Source: Pollutimonas thiosulfatoxidans (GTDB lineage: Bacteria; Pseudomonadota; Gammaproteobacteria; Burkholderiales; Burkholderiaceae_B). From it: DNA of 64,000 bases. Location of the stretch: positions 62,001 through 126,000 of the forward strand of contig NZ_CP022987.1 in assembly GCF_004022565.1 (NCBI RefSeq). The letters run 5' to 3'. Made by a program: the position numbers and the translations under genes. Below are positions 1 through 8,134 of this stretch, piece after piece (within the stretch, counting starts at the first letter, position 1; the number at the start of each line of letters is the position of its first letter). The notes below the pieces were generated by a model. It was given only the letters and a program-made list of their open reading frames with translations, was not told where the DNA came from and did no database searches.

Positions 1-545
1 CGGTAGTAGATGGACACCACGTAGTTTTCGTAGTGCAGCAGCGCAGGCAGGTAAAGCACGGCAGAGCTTGCCAGACCCAGCAGCAGCACGCCTTCGGTGG
101 TGGTGAAGCGACCGGATCGCTTGATGGTCATGCCGATGTTGTACAGAAAGATCAGCATACAGATAACGATCACGATCTTGTGCGGCAGAGGCTGCTCCAG
201 CAGCTTGTTGCCCGTGCCGTAGCCAAAGAGATAGCCGATGACTGCGGTAACGCCCATGATGGCCCACAGTATGAGCTGTATATACGCCAGCTTCACGCTA
301 TGCAGTTCCGCTCGCGATTCGTCGACGATCACCCAATAAGTGGCCCCCATGAAGCCCGTCAAGACCCAGACAATAAGTAGATTCGTGTGGATGGTCTTGG
401 TCACGTCGAACGCCATGACGTTAAGCAGGGGATCGGGCCCGAGATACTTGGCGGCAGACAGCAGGCCGAACACCATTTGCAGCCCGAACAGGATCAAGGC
501 CAGAGCGAAATACCAATAGGCGACTGACTGAGTTCTATAACGCAT
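1..545 (-). CDS. norB: Nitric oxide reductase large subunit NorB (3' part outside window)
   Basis: This is the first 181 codons of the catalytic heme b/b3-FeB subunit of cytochrome-c-dependent NO reductase, which reduces 2 NO to N2O in the inner membrane. I translated it from the ATG at 543-545, which follows a GAGGAG ribosome site. The protein opens with a membrane helix around residues 10-30 and has the segment TNLLIVWVLTGFMG with the conserved His just before it (IHTN), a heme b ligand in this family, then further helices up to the window edge. It lies 45 bases downstream of norC on the same strand, so the two are surely co-transcribed. The gene is cut by the window, not by a visible mutation. 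The call rests on sequence similarity to NorB and on the norC neighbour. Confidence 0.9.
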   Translation of the reverse strand, partial: MRYRTQSVAYWYFALALILFGLQMVFGLLSAAKYLGPDPLLNVMAFDVTKTIHTNLLIVWVLTGFMGATYWVIVDESRAELHSVKLAYIQLILWAIMGVTAVIGYLFGYGTGNKLLEQPLPHKIVIVICMLIFLYNIGMTIKRSGRFTTTEGVLLLGLASSAVLYLPALLHYENYVVSIYY

Positions 546-590
546 GGCGGCTCCTCGTTTGCAACGCAGCTTCCCCGTACCCGGAGTTCT

Positions 591-1475
591 TTATTTGAAT
601 GACATCAGATAGGCAACCAACTGGTCGATCTGCTCGCTGGTCAGGTCCTTGCCATATGAGGTCGGCATGAAAGACACGCTATTCGCCGAATACATCGGGC
701 CGGGATGCAAGTAGGCGCTGGGGTCGACGATAGACTCGTGTACGAACTCTTCGGCCGTGGTGGCCTTGCCTTTGTAGTCTGGCGATGCAATGACCTCTTC
801 TGCCCGGGTCGCCAGGCCAGCGAGCGTAGGTCCGGCCAGGTTCACGCCGGGGGCCGTCGAGTGACAGGCAGCACAGGTAGGTACCGCTGTCTTGAACAGC
901 GCCTGACCCAAGGCGATGGGATCGTTGCCCGGCGAGACAGGGCGTGCGCCCGGTGGCAGCGATCCCGTGGCACCTTCCTCGGCGACAGTGGCCTCGCCGC
1001 GCTCCTGCTGTTGGGCGATGCTTAGGTCGGTGCCTGGTATGGAGCCGCCGGTAACCAAAATGGGCCGTGGCGGCCACCCTTGGTTGTCGACCTTGCTGAC
1101 CCAATCCATAAAGGCAATCACGTCGGAAATTTCCTGATCGTTCAGATTGGGGTTGGGCATGAGCCGGCGGTGCGTTTGCTCGTCATAGAACTGCGAGGGA
1201 TCTTTCATGAATGCCGTCAGATACGGCACACCGCGGTGCTGTGTGATCTTGGTAAGGTCGGGCGCGTAATAAGCGCCTTCACCAAAGATGGTGTGGCAGT
1301 TGATGCAGTTATTGGCGTGCCAGACGTCCTGGCCGCGCACGACTTCTTCGGTGATGGAGTCGGCGTTGGTCAATTCCGGAAACTGACGATGGCTGTCTAC
1401 CGTAAGCACCAGGAACAACAAGCTGGCAACGGCGGTAGAGGCGATGGCGAAAATGCGGGTCTGGCGTTTGTTCAT
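591..1475 (-). CDS. norC: NO reductase cytochrome subunit NorC with an extra C-terminal heme domain
   Basis: NorC is the membrane-anchored cytochrome c that feeds electrons to NorB. The start at 1473-1475 was chosen because GAGGA precedes it and the protein then begins with a membrane anchor (about residues 8-28). A first heme site CINCH lies at residues 57-61, followed by the NorC-typical GEGAYYAPDL and a probable Met ligand at 106. Ordinary NorC ends after the WPP segment, near residue 136, at about 150 residues. This protein runs to 294 residues: a Gly/Pro/Glu-rich linker (about 140-185) leads to a second c-type domain with CAACH at 201-205 and a late Met (SFMPTSYG) as likely axial ligand. 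It follows a 41-residue membrane ORF and precedes norB. The NorC identity is firm; the role of the second heme (electron entry or storage) is inference. Confidence 0.9.
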   Translation of the reverse strand: MNKRQTRIFAIASTAVASLLFLVLTVDSHRQFPELTNADSITEEVVRGQDVWHANNCINCHTIFGEGAYYAPDLTKITQHRGVPYLTAFMKDPSQFYDEQTHRRLMPNPNLNDQEISDVIAFMDWVSKVDNQGWPPRPILVTGGSIPGTDLSIAQQQERGEATVAEEGATGSLPPGARPVSPGNDPIALGQALFKTAVPTCAACHSTAPGVNLAGPTLAGLATRAEEVIASPDYKGKATTAEEFVHESIVDPSAYLHPGPMYSANSVSFMPTSYGKDLTSEQIDQLVAYLMSFK

Positions 1476-1488
1476 GGCAGCGTCCTCG

Positions 1489-1614
1489 TTAAACGCCGAT
1501 ACCGGACCAGTACATGAGCCCCATAACCGAGGCATAGCCGATGGCGGCAAGCATCAGCGCAAGAACCACAATGCTGACTAACCTTGATACGCGGTACAAC
1601 GCACTTGTCTGCAT
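1489..1614 (-). CDS. Small single-span membrane protein at the head of the nor operon
   Basis: This 41-residue ORF starts at ATG 1612-1614, behind a strong AAGGAG site seven bases upstream, and stops 13 bases before norC. It has a basic N-terminus (YRVSRLV) and one hydrophobic helix (about residues 14-36, VVLALMLAAIGYASVMGLMYW), ending in GIGV. The good ribosome site and tight spacing to norC suggest a real gene translated with the operon. I do not recognise a named family. Small accessory membrane proteins occur near some NO reductase genes, so an assembly or stability role is possible, but this is inference. Confidence 0.65.
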   Translation of the reverse strand: MQTSALYRVSRLVSIVVLALMLAAIGYASVMGLMYWSGIGV

Positions 1615-1709
1615 GATCGCACTCCTTGACGGGGCCAGGTCGTTCCCGAAAGGTACACCGCAAGACCGAGGCAGAACGTAACAAGGTGTATCGCCAAGTT
1701 CTCTGTAGG

Positions 1710-1738
1710 CTTGAAAACCATGGGCCTGGCCCCCATGT
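1710..1738 (+). promoter_or_regulatory. Sigma-32 (RpoH) heat-shock promoter of htpG
   Basis: CTTGAAA at 1710-1716 and CCCCATGT at 1731-1738 are separated by 14 bases. This matches the sigma-32 consensus (CTTGAAA, 13-17 bases, CCCCATnT) essentially perfectly. Transcription should start near 1746, about 40 bases before the htpG ATG. Confidence 0.88.
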
Positions 1739-1784
1739 TGCAAGAATCGCCTTCAACCTTTTTCTTTACAGACCAGATCGAACA

Positions 1785-3698
1785 ATGACTCAAACAGACA
1801 TCCACGAACAGTCGGAAACCCTGGGCTTTCAGGCCGAGGTCAAGCAGCTGCTGCACCTGATGATTCACTCCTTGTACAGCAACAAGGAGATCTTCCTGCG
1901 CGAGCTGGTGTCCAACGCGTCGGACGCCTGCGACAAGCTGCGCTTCGAGGCCATCGACAACCCCGACCTCTTTCAGGGCGATACGGATCTTCGCATCCGC
2001 GTCGAATACGACAAGGACGCCCGCACGGTCACGATTTCGGATAACGGCATCGGCATGACGCGTGACGAGGCCATTGCCAACCTGGGGACGATTGCGCGCT
2101 CGGGCACCAAGGAATTCTTCTCGCAGCTTACGGGCGACAAGCAGAAGGACGCCCAGCTTATCGGCCAGTTTGGCGTAGGCTTTTATTCCTCATTTATCGT
2201 GGCGCAGAAGGTGTCTGTGCTTAGCCGGCGCGCTGGCGTGGCCGAAACCGATGCCATCCTGTGGGAGTCCGACGGCCAGGGCGAGTTCTCTATCTCGCCG
2301 GTCGAGAAAGCCGATCGCGGCACCTCGGTCACGCTGTACCTACGCGATGGCGAGGACGATTTCCTGGGCGGCTGGAAGCTGCGCGAGATCTTGCGTCGTT
2401 ACTCGGACCATATTTCGCTGCCCATCCAGATGCACAAGGAAGAGTGGGACGCCGAGAAATCCGAGCAGGTCAAGAAAAACGAATGGGAAACCGTCAACCA
2501 GGCCAATGCCTTGTGGACGCGTGCCAAGTCGGAGGTCACCGACGAGCAGTACCAAGAGTTCTACAAACACATCGCCCACGACTTTGACGATCCGCTGGCC
2601 TGGACCCACAACCGCGTGGAAGGGCGCAGCGAGTACACGCAGCTGCTGTTCATCCCCAAGCGCGCACCCATGGACTTATGGGACCGCGAAGGCAAGCGCG
2701 GCGTGAAGCTGTATGTGAAGCGGGTGTTCATCATGGACGATGCCGAGCAATTGCTGCCGACTTACCTGCGTTTTGTGCGCGGGGTGATCGACTCTGCCGA
2801 CCTGCCGCTGAACGTCTCGCGCGAAATCCTCCAGGAAAGCCGCGATGTGCGGGTGATCCGCGAAGGTTCGGCCAAGCGCATATTGTCTTTGCTGGAAGAT
2901 ATGGCCGAGAACAAGCCCGAGCAGTACACCGAGTTCTGGACGCAGTTCGGCCAGGTACTTAAGGAAGGCACGGGCGAAGACACTAACAATAAAGAGCGCA
3001 TCGCCAAGTTGCTGCGCTTTGCTTCGACGCAGGCCGAGGGTTCGGCGCAGACGGTGTCGCTGGCCGACTATGTGTCGCGCATGAAAGAAGGGCAAGACAA
3101 GATCTATTACGTCAGCGCCGATTCCTTCGCGGCAGCCAGCAATAGCCCGCACCTGGAAATCTTCCGCAAGAAGGGCCTGGAAGTGCTGCTGTTGTCTGAC
3201 CGCGTGGACGAGTGGATGCTGTCCTATCTGCGCGAATTCGACGGCAAGCCGCTGGTGTCCATCGCCAAGGGCGGTCTGGACCTGGACACGCTGGCCGACG
3301 AAGAAGAGAAGAAGCATCAGGCCGAAGTGGCTGAAACCTTCAAGCCTTTGGTCGAGCGCCTGCAAACGGCACTGGGCGAAAAGGTGAAGGAAGTGCGCGT
3401 TACCAGCCGCCTGGTCGACTCCCCCGCTTGCGTGGTGGTGGACGAGAACGAGCTTAGCCCGCACTTGTTGCGCATGCTGCAGGCCGCGGGGCAGTCGGCG
3501 CCAGAGGTTAAGCCCATACTGGAAATCAATCCGGAGCACGCTTTGGTGGGCCGTTTGCAGGCCGCGCCGGAAGAGGACTTCAGTGAATGGGCCTTGCTGC
3601 TGCTGGATCAGGCCATGTTGGCCGAAGGCGCGGCATTGGCCGAACCCGCCGCCTTCGTCAAGCGCATGAACCGTCTGCTGCTGAATCAAACGGCTTAG
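1785..3698 (+). CDS. htpG: Molecular chaperone HtpG (Hsp90)
   Basis: HtpG is the cytosolic bacterial Hsp90, an ATP-dependent chaperone. The start at ATG 1785 gives 637 residues, close to the E. coli 624, and the sequence begins with the usual ETLGFQAEVKQLLHLMIHSLYS region. The N-terminal GHKL ATPase motifs are visible: NASDACDKLRF, the DNGIGM loop, and GQFGVGFYS. The middle domain carries the conserved RGVIDSADLPLNVSRE stretch, and the C-terminal dimerisation domain is complete. A longer in-frame start at 1626 would run through the sigma-32 promoter and is unlikely. The gene is divergent from the nor operon and ends at a compact terminator, so it is probably monocistronic and heat induced. 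Confidence 0.97.
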   Translation: MTQTDIHEQSETLGFQAEVKQLLHLMIHSLYSNKEIFLRELVSNASDACDKLRFEAIDNPDLFQGDTDLRIRVEYDKDARTVTISDNGIGMTRDEAIANLGTIARSGTKEFFSQLTGDKQKDAQLIGQFGVGFYSSFIVAQKVSVLSRRAGVAETDAILWESDGQGEFSISPVEKADRGTSVTLYLRDGEDDFLGGWKLREILRRYSDHISLPIQMHKEEWDAEKSEQVKKNEWETVNQANALWTRAKSEVTDEQYQEFYKHIAHDFDDPLAWTHNRVEGRSEYTQLLFIPKRAPMDLWDREGKRGVKLYVKRVFIMDDAEQLLPTYLRFVRGVIDSADLPLNVSREILQESRDVRVIREGSAKRILSLLEDMAENKPEQYTEFWTQFGQVLKEGTGEDTNNKERIAKLLRFASTQAEGSAQTVSLADYVSRMKEGQDKIYYVSADSFAAASNSPHLEIFRKKGLEVLLLSDRVDEWMLSYLREFDGKPLVSIAKGGLDLDTLADEEEKKHQAEVAETFKPLVERLQTALGEKVKEVRVTSRLVDSPACVVVDENELSPHLLRMLQAAGQSAPEVKPILEINPEHALVGRLQAAPEEDFSEWALLLLDQAMLAEGAALAEPAAFVKRMNRLLLNQTA

Positions 3699-3717
3699 TA
3701 TTGGCTGTGTAGATGGG

Positions 3718-3739
3718 GGCCGCCTTCGGGCGGCCTTTT
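3718..3739 (+). terminator. Intrinsic terminator after htpG
   Basis: A seven-base-pair GC stem (GGCCGCC / GGCGGCC) closes a TTCG tetraloop and is followed by TTTT. It begins 19 bases after the htpG stop. The facing ampD gene ends just beyond it. Confidence 0.85.
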
Positions 3740-3755
3740 CGTGGGCGTCAGCCGT

Positions 3756-4343
3756 TCAGGCGGGGGGCAGTTGCTCGGGCAGCCAGCCGCTGCCGGCGCC
3801 GTAGCGCTGCCAGTCGAAGGCGAGACCGGGGTCGGTCTTGCGGCCGGGGGCGATGTGTTCATGGCCGCGCACATGCTGCAGGGGATAGCGTGCGCGCAGG
3901 GCGGAGGTCAGCGTGGTCAGCGCGTCATATTGGGCATCGGTGTAGGGCAGCTCGTCCGTGCCTTCCAGTTCTATCCCTATCGAAAAGTCGTTGCAGCGTT
4001 CGCGTTGGGCAAAGCACGACACACCTGCGTGCCAGGCGCGCTGGTCGGTCGACACGCATTGCACGATCAGGCCGTTGCGCCGAATAAAGAAGTGCGCCGA
4101 TACGCGCAGGCCTCGCAGCCGATCCAGCCAGGAGTGCGAGTCGTAGTCCAGCCGGTTAAGGAACAGGTCAATAACCTCGGTGCCGCCGAACACGCCAGGC
4201 GGCAAACTGATGTTGTGGACCACCAGCAAGCTGATGTCGCCCCCGGCAGGGCGCTCGTCATGATTGGGGGAGGGCGCGTGCATTACCACGCCGGCCAGCG
4301 GTGTAAGCCAGCCATGCTTGTCCAGCGAGGGCTGGCAGGTCAC
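3756..4343 (-). CDS. ampD: 1,6-anhydro-N-acetylmuramyl-L-alanine amidase AmpD
   Basis: AmpD cleaves anhydromuropeptides in the cytoplasm during cell-wall recycling, and so influences AmpR-type beta-lactamase control where present. From the GTG at 4341-4343 the protein has 195 residues. Zinc ligands of the amidase_2 fold are visible as His43 (VVHNIS), His161 and Asp171 (HEHIAPGRKTD), and the catalytic Glu125 lies in GIELEG. I chose the GTG because it overlaps the stop of the upstream gene in GTGA, a sign of translational coupling; an in-frame ATG at 4379 is the alternative. It is the last gene of a three-gene minus-strand run. Confidence 0.93.
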   Translation of the reverse strand: MTCQPSLDKHGWLTPLAGVVMHAPSPNHDERPAGGDISLLVVHNISLPPGVFGGTEVIDLFLNRLDYDSHSWLDRLRGLRVSAHFFIRRNGLIVQCVSTDQRAWHAGVSCFAQRERCNDFSIGIELEGTDELPYTDAQYDALTTLTSALRARYPLQHVRGHEHIAPGRKTDPGLAFDWQRYGAGSGWLPEQLPPA

Positions 4344-4603
4344 TGATTGTGGCCCAGTCGGGCGTGCTCTTGGCTGCACCAGGTGCGGCCGTCGGTCAGC
4401 ACCGCCTCGGAACGGGGCAGATGGATGCCGCAGTGCTCGCAGCGCACCATGGATTCCATGGGTTTGGTACCGGCTTTATTCTTGACCTTCTTGGGGTCTT
4501 TGTTGCCGTCCGCGATGTTCCTGCTGTGGTTGTAGTGCGCCAGCAGGCGGGCGGCCAGCAACAGGCCCATGATCAGCACTATCCAGAATAGTATTTTTCC
4601 CAC
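4340..4603 (-). CDS. PP0621-type small protein with a C-terminal Cys motif
   Basis: From GTG 4601-4603 this gives 87 residues: one N-terminal membrane helix (ILFWIVLIMGLLLAARLLAH), a charged basic linker, and a short treble-clef-like tail with CEHCG followed about 20 residues later by WCSQEH. The pattern resembles the PP0621 family found next to ampD or ccsA-like genes in beta- and gammaproteobacteria; function is unknown, and metal binding by the cysteines is likely but unproven. The start overlaps the stop of the upstream ccsA-like gene (TGATGTG), and its own stop overlaps the ampD start, so the three genes look translationally coupled. Confidence 0.75.
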   Translation of the reverse strand: MGKILFWIVLIMGLLLAARLLAHYNHSRNIADGNKDPKKVKNKAGTKPMESMVRCEHCGIHLPRSEAVLTDGRTWCSQEHARLGHNQ

Positions 4604-4604
4604 A

Positions 4605-5447
4605 TCAGCCTCGTTGCAGTATGACGTCAAGCACAAAACGGCTGCCAGTGTACGCCAGCAACAGGAAGGCAAAGCCCACCAGCGTCCAGCGCAGCGCAAT
4701 GCGCCCGCGCCAGCCGCGTGTGTAACGGCCTATCAGCAGACCGCCAAATATAAACCACGACAGCAGGGTGAACACGGTTTTATGGTCCATGGGCACCAGT
4801 TCGTTGGTAAACGCCAAGGACACCATCGCCCCGGTGATAACCGTAAGCGTCAGGACGATGAAGCCGGTGCCGATCAGCCGGAACAGCAGAACTTCCTGAA
4901 CCAGCAGAGGGGGCATGGATTCCAGAGCGCGAGCCAGCATGCTGCCGGTACCGGCTGGTTCGACCGGGCGGTGCAAGTGACGGTCCAGGGCTGTCATGAG
5001 CATGGCTTGGAGGGCAGCCACGGTAATCAGGCCATAGGCGGTGAAGGCGATAAGCAGGTGAATGCGCAGCCAGTCGCTGGCGGCGTGCGCCACATGGTGC
5101 CCGCCGGGAAATAAAGCGGCCATGGCAGTGACCACGGCGCAGGCAGGCAGTAAAATAAGCAGCAGCCCGTCGATGCGCATCAGCAGGCTTTGCACCCAGA
5201 ACACCAGCATGCCCAGCCAGACGGCGGCCGACAAGGCCAGTGCCCAGCCCAGATGCAGGCTGGTGGGCAGCATGATGGATGTTTTCAGGCCGATGCCGTG
5301 CAGGACGATGGCGCCCGCCAGGCAAACGCGGCGCACATGGCCGGCGGAGACCTCTTCGCTGCTTCCGGATAGCGGTCGCCAAAGCGTAACGGCCAGCACG
5401 GCGTAAGCCAGCGCGGCCAGCAAGTGAAATACAATGCCAGCAGACAT
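4605..5447 (-). CDS. CcsA/YpjD-family cytochrome c assembly-type membrane protein
   Basis: A 280-residue inner-membrane protein with about eight hydrophobic helices. The heme-handling family signature is present as histidines at helix edges (HLLAAL, GIGLKTS, HHVAHAASDWLRIHLLIAF) and a late segment with FTLLSWFIFGGLLIGRYTRGWRG. It matches the ccsA-like/YpjD group, whose members sit divergent from ffh in many proteobacteria; true cytochrome c maturation proteins of this superfamily are CcsA and CcmC, but the YpjD branch has no settled function. It heads the overlapping run ccsA-like, PP0621, ampD. The GGGA ribosome-site spacing to the ATG is short. Confidence 0.82.
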   Translation of the reverse strand: MSAGIVFHLLAALAYAVLAVTLWRPLSGSSEEVSAGHVRRVCLAGAIVLHGIGLKTSIMLPTSLHLGWALALSAAVWLGMLVFWVQSLLMRIDGLLLILLPACAVVTAMAALFPGGHHVAHAASDWLRIHLLIAFTAYGLITVAALQAMLMTALDRHLHRPVEPAGTGSMLARALESMPPLLVQEVLLFRLIGTGFIVLTLTVITGAMVSLAFTNELVPMDHKTVFTLLSWFIFGGLLIGRYTRGWRGRIALRWTLVGFAFLLLAYTGSRFVLDVILQRG

Positions 5448-5542
5448 AGTCCCTTAAGTGTTATACCTTCCAGGGCAAGCCCCAAACCGGATCATTTTAG
5501 TCCGGTACCGCAAGATCAACCAGTTTAAGCGAAACCATCGTT

Positions 5543-6958
5543 ATGCTCGATAACCTTACCCAACGCCTGTCGCGGGTCGTCAAGACCATGCGCGGCGAGG
5601 CCCGCCTGACCGAGGCCAATACGCAAGACATGCTGCGCGAAGTGCGCATGGCGCTGCTCGAGGCCGACGTCTCGCTGCCCGTGGTGCGCGACTTTGTCGC
5701 TAAGGTCAAGGAACGCGCCCTGGGCCAGGACGTTGCCGGCAGCCTGAATCCCGGCCAGGCGCTGGTGGGCGTGGTCCACAAAGAATTGACCGCCCTGATG
5801 GGCGGCGATCTGGGCGAGGAAGCCAGCGAGCTTTCCCTTGCCACCCAGCCGCCGGCTGTCATCCTGATGGCAGGCCTGCAGGGCGCGGGTAAAACCACCA
5901 CCACCGGCAAGCTGGCCAAATGGCTAAGCGAAGGCGCCCACACGCAGGGCGGCCGCAAGACCGGCAAGAAGAAAGTGCTGGTGGTCAGCGCCGACGTGTA
6001 TCGCCCGGCCGCCATCGAGCAGCTGCGCACGGTTGCTGAGCAGGTCAAGGTGGACTTCCTGCCCACCGACACTTCGCAGAAGCCCGAGCAGATTGCCACC
6101 GCCGCGCTGGATCATGCCAAGCGCCATCATTACGATGTACTGATCGTCGATACGGCCGGTCGTCTGGGTATCGATGACGCCATGATGCAAGAGATCAGCG
6201 CCTTGCACGGCTTGCTCAAGCCTATCGAGACCCTGTTCGTGGTCGACGCCATGCAGGGGCAGGACGCGGTCAACGTGGCGCGCGCTTTTGCCGATGCCTT
6301 GCCGCTTACCGGTGTGGTGCTGACCAAGCTGGACGGCGATGCACGCGGGGGCGCCGCCTTGTCGGTGCGTCACGTAACGGGCAAGCCGCTGAAGTTTGTG
6401 GGCGTATCTGAAAAGCTGGACGGCCTGGAGCCTTTCCACCCCGAGCGCATGGCGCAGCGGGTGCTGGGCATGGGCGACATCGTCTCTTTGGTAGAACAGG
6501 CGCAAAAGAATATAGACGTGGCCGAGGCGGAGAAGCTGGCCGCCAAGATGAAGTCGGGCACGCGCTTCGACCTCAACGATTTCCGCGAGCAGCTGCAGCA
6601 AGTCAAGAAGATGGGCGACATGGGTTCGCTACTGGAAAAGCTACCGGCTCAGTTTGCACAGGCGGCAAGCCAGATACAGGGCGGTCAGGCCGAGAAGCAA
6701 TTGCGCCGCAGCGAAGGCATCCTTAATTCCATGACCCCGGCCGAGCGCGCCAAGCCCGAATTGTTGAAGGCCTCGCGCAAGCGACGCATTGCTGCCGGCG
6801 CCGGCGTGCCCGTGCAAGAGGTCAACCGTTTGCTGACTCAGTTCGACCAGATGCAGGGCATGATGAAACAGATGAAAAAAGGCGGCATGGCCAAGATGAT
6901 GCGCGCCATGGGTGGCATGAAGGGCTTGGGGAAGGGCGGCTTCGGCGGCTTCCGCTAG
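5543..6958 (+). CDS. ffh: Signal recognition particle GTPase Ffh
   Basis: Ffh binds 4.5S RNA and the signal sequences of nascent membrane proteins, delivering ribosomes to FtsY. The 471-residue protein shows the N domain (about 1-90), the G domain with P-loop GLQGAGKTTTTGKL, DTAGR and TKLDGDARGG, and a Met-rich M domain ending in MMKQMKKGGMAKMM and a Gly-rich tail. Length and order are normal. It is divergent from the ccsA-like gene and convergent with thiS, and the two stop codons share the sequence CTAG. Confidence 0.97.
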   Translation: MLDNLTQRLSRVVKTMRGEARLTEANTQDMLREVRMALLEADVSLPVVRDFVAKVKERALGQDVAGSLNPGQALVGVVHKELTALMGGDLGEEASELSLATQPPAVILMAGLQGAGKTTTTGKLAKWLSEGAHTQGGRKTGKKKVLVVSADVYRPAAIEQLRTVAEQVKVDFLPTDTSQKPEQIATAALDHAKRHHYDVLIVDTAGRLGIDDAMMQEISALHGLLKPIETLFVVDAMQGQDAVNVARAFADALPLTGVVLTKLDGDARGGAALSVRHVTGKPLKFVGVSEKLDGLEPFHPERMAQRVLGMGDIVSLVEQAQKNIDVAEAEKLAAKMKSGTRFDLNDFREQLQQVKKMGDMGSLLEKLPAQFAQAASQIQGGQAEKQLRRSEGILNSMTPAERAKPELLKASRKRRIAAGAGVPVQEVNRLLTQFDQMQGMMKQMKKGGMAKMMRAMGGMKGLGKGGFGGFR

Positions 6959-7155
6959 CCCCCGCCCACCGCCACCACGATCTCCAGTTCGTCGCCTTCA
7001 GCCAGCGCGGTCTCGCCATGCTGGCTTTTAGGGACGATGTCGCCATTGCGTTCCACCGCAATGCGCTTGCCTTCATATTCCAGAAAAACAATAAGATCGG
7101 CAACCGTGCGGACCTGGTCCACTTGCATGGGCTTGCCGTTAAGAATGATGTTCAT
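6955..7155 (-). CDS. thiS: Sulfur carrier protein ThiS
   Basis: ThiS is a ubiquitin-like protein whose C-terminal Gly-Gly is converted to a thiocarboxylate that donates sulfur to the thiazole ring of thiamine. This 66-residue protein has the expected size, the N-terminal MNIILNGKP strand, the VAVERNG-like core (IAVERNGDIV) and ends in GGG, one glycine beyond the usual pair. Its stop overlaps that of ffh. ThiG, normally the next gene, is not nearby; the upstream genes are pip and trmB. The identification is firm; the separation from thiG is the odd point. Confidence 0.9.
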   Translation of the reverse strand: MNIILNGKPMQVDQVRTVADLIVFLEYEGKRIAVERNGDIVPKSQHGETALAEGDELEIVVAVGGG

Positions 7156-7178
7156 GTCGTTGATGCTCCTGCGATCGC

Positions 7179-8126
7179 TTATGCCGGCACTTTGCCGGCA
7201 AATTTATCGGTAGCGGCCAGCAAGTGCTGCAAGATGCCCGGTTCGTCGAAGGCGTGGCCGGCATCGGGCACCAGATGGAACTCCGCTTGCGGCCAGGCTT
7301 TATGCAAGGCCCACGCGGTCACGGCGGGGGTGCATACATCGTAGCGGCCCTGCACGATCACGCCGGGTATCTGATGCAGCTTATGCGCGTCGCGCAATAG
7401 CTGGCCCTCTTCCATGAAGCCCTGATGCACGAAGTAGTGGTTCTCGATGCGCGAAAAAGCCAGGGCGGATTCATCGGCCGATTGCTCGCGCCGCTGCGCC
7501 TTGTTGGGCAGCAGCGTAATCGTGCGGCTTTCCCACTGCGCCCAGGCGTGCGCGGCCTCTAGTTGCACCTTGCGATCCGTGCCGGTCAGGCGGCGGCGGT
7601 AGGCGGCAATCAGGTCACCGCGCTCGGCTACCGGTATGGGGGCCAGGTAGTCCTCCCAGTAATCGGGAAACAGCTTGGATGCGCCTTCCTGGTAGAACCA
7701 CAATAGCTCGGGCTGTTGCGCGGTGAAGATGCCGCGCACGATCAGCTCGCTGACCCGCTCGGTGTGCTTTTGTGCATAAGCCAGCCCCAGGGTAGAACCC
7801 CACGAGCCGCCAAAGACCAGCATCTGTTCGGCCTCCAGCACTTCGCGGCGCAGCCTTTCCATGTCGGCCACCAGGTGCCAGGTTGTGTTGTTGTCCAGGC
7901 TGGCGTGCGGGGTAGAGCGGCCGCAGCCGCGCTGATCGAACAGCAACACCTTGTAATGCTCAGGGTCGAACAGGCGGCGGTGTACGGCCGAACACCCGCT
8001 GCCCGGTCCGCCGTGCAAAAAGATAGCGGGCTTGCCCTCGGGGTTGCCGCAAAGTTCCCAATACACTTGATGGCCGTCTTCAGTGTTCAAGAAGCCATGG
8101 GCATAGGGTTGTATTTCCGGATACAT
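7179..8126 (-). CDS. pip: Prolyl aminopeptidase (proline iminopeptidase)
   Basis: This is an alpha/beta-hydrolase that removes N-terminal proline from peptides. From ATG 8126, behind AAGGAAA, it has 315 residues, the usual size. The oxyanion motif HGGPGSG, the nucleophile elbow GGSWGSTL, and the late catalytic acid and His (GRYDVCTP, DAGHAFDE) are all present. It starts eight bases after trmB ends and is followed closely by thiS, so it probably belongs to one transcript. A longer in-frame reading up to 8324 overlaps trmB and lacks support. Confidence 0.94.
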   Translation of the reverse strand: MYPEIQPYAHGFLNTEDGHQVYWELCGNPEGKPAIFLHGGPGSGCSAVHRRLFDPEHYKVLLFDQRGCGRSTPHASLDNNTTWHLVADMERLRREVLEAEQMLVFGGSWGSTLGLAYAQKHTERVSELIVRGIFTAQQPELLWFYQEGASKLFPDYWEDYLAPIPVAERGDLIAAYRRRLTGTDRKVQLEAAHAWAQWESRTITLLPNKAQRREQSADESALAFSRIENHYFVHQGFMEEGQLLRDAHKLHQIPGVIVQGRYDVCTPAVTAWALHKAWPQAEFHLVPDAGHAFDEPGILQHLLAATDKFAGKVPA

Positions 8127-8134
8127 TGATTTCC

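Noticed and set aside
1615..1709. FNR/NNR or NsrR box for the nor operon
   Set aside because: No convincing dyad was found in the short region shared with htpG.
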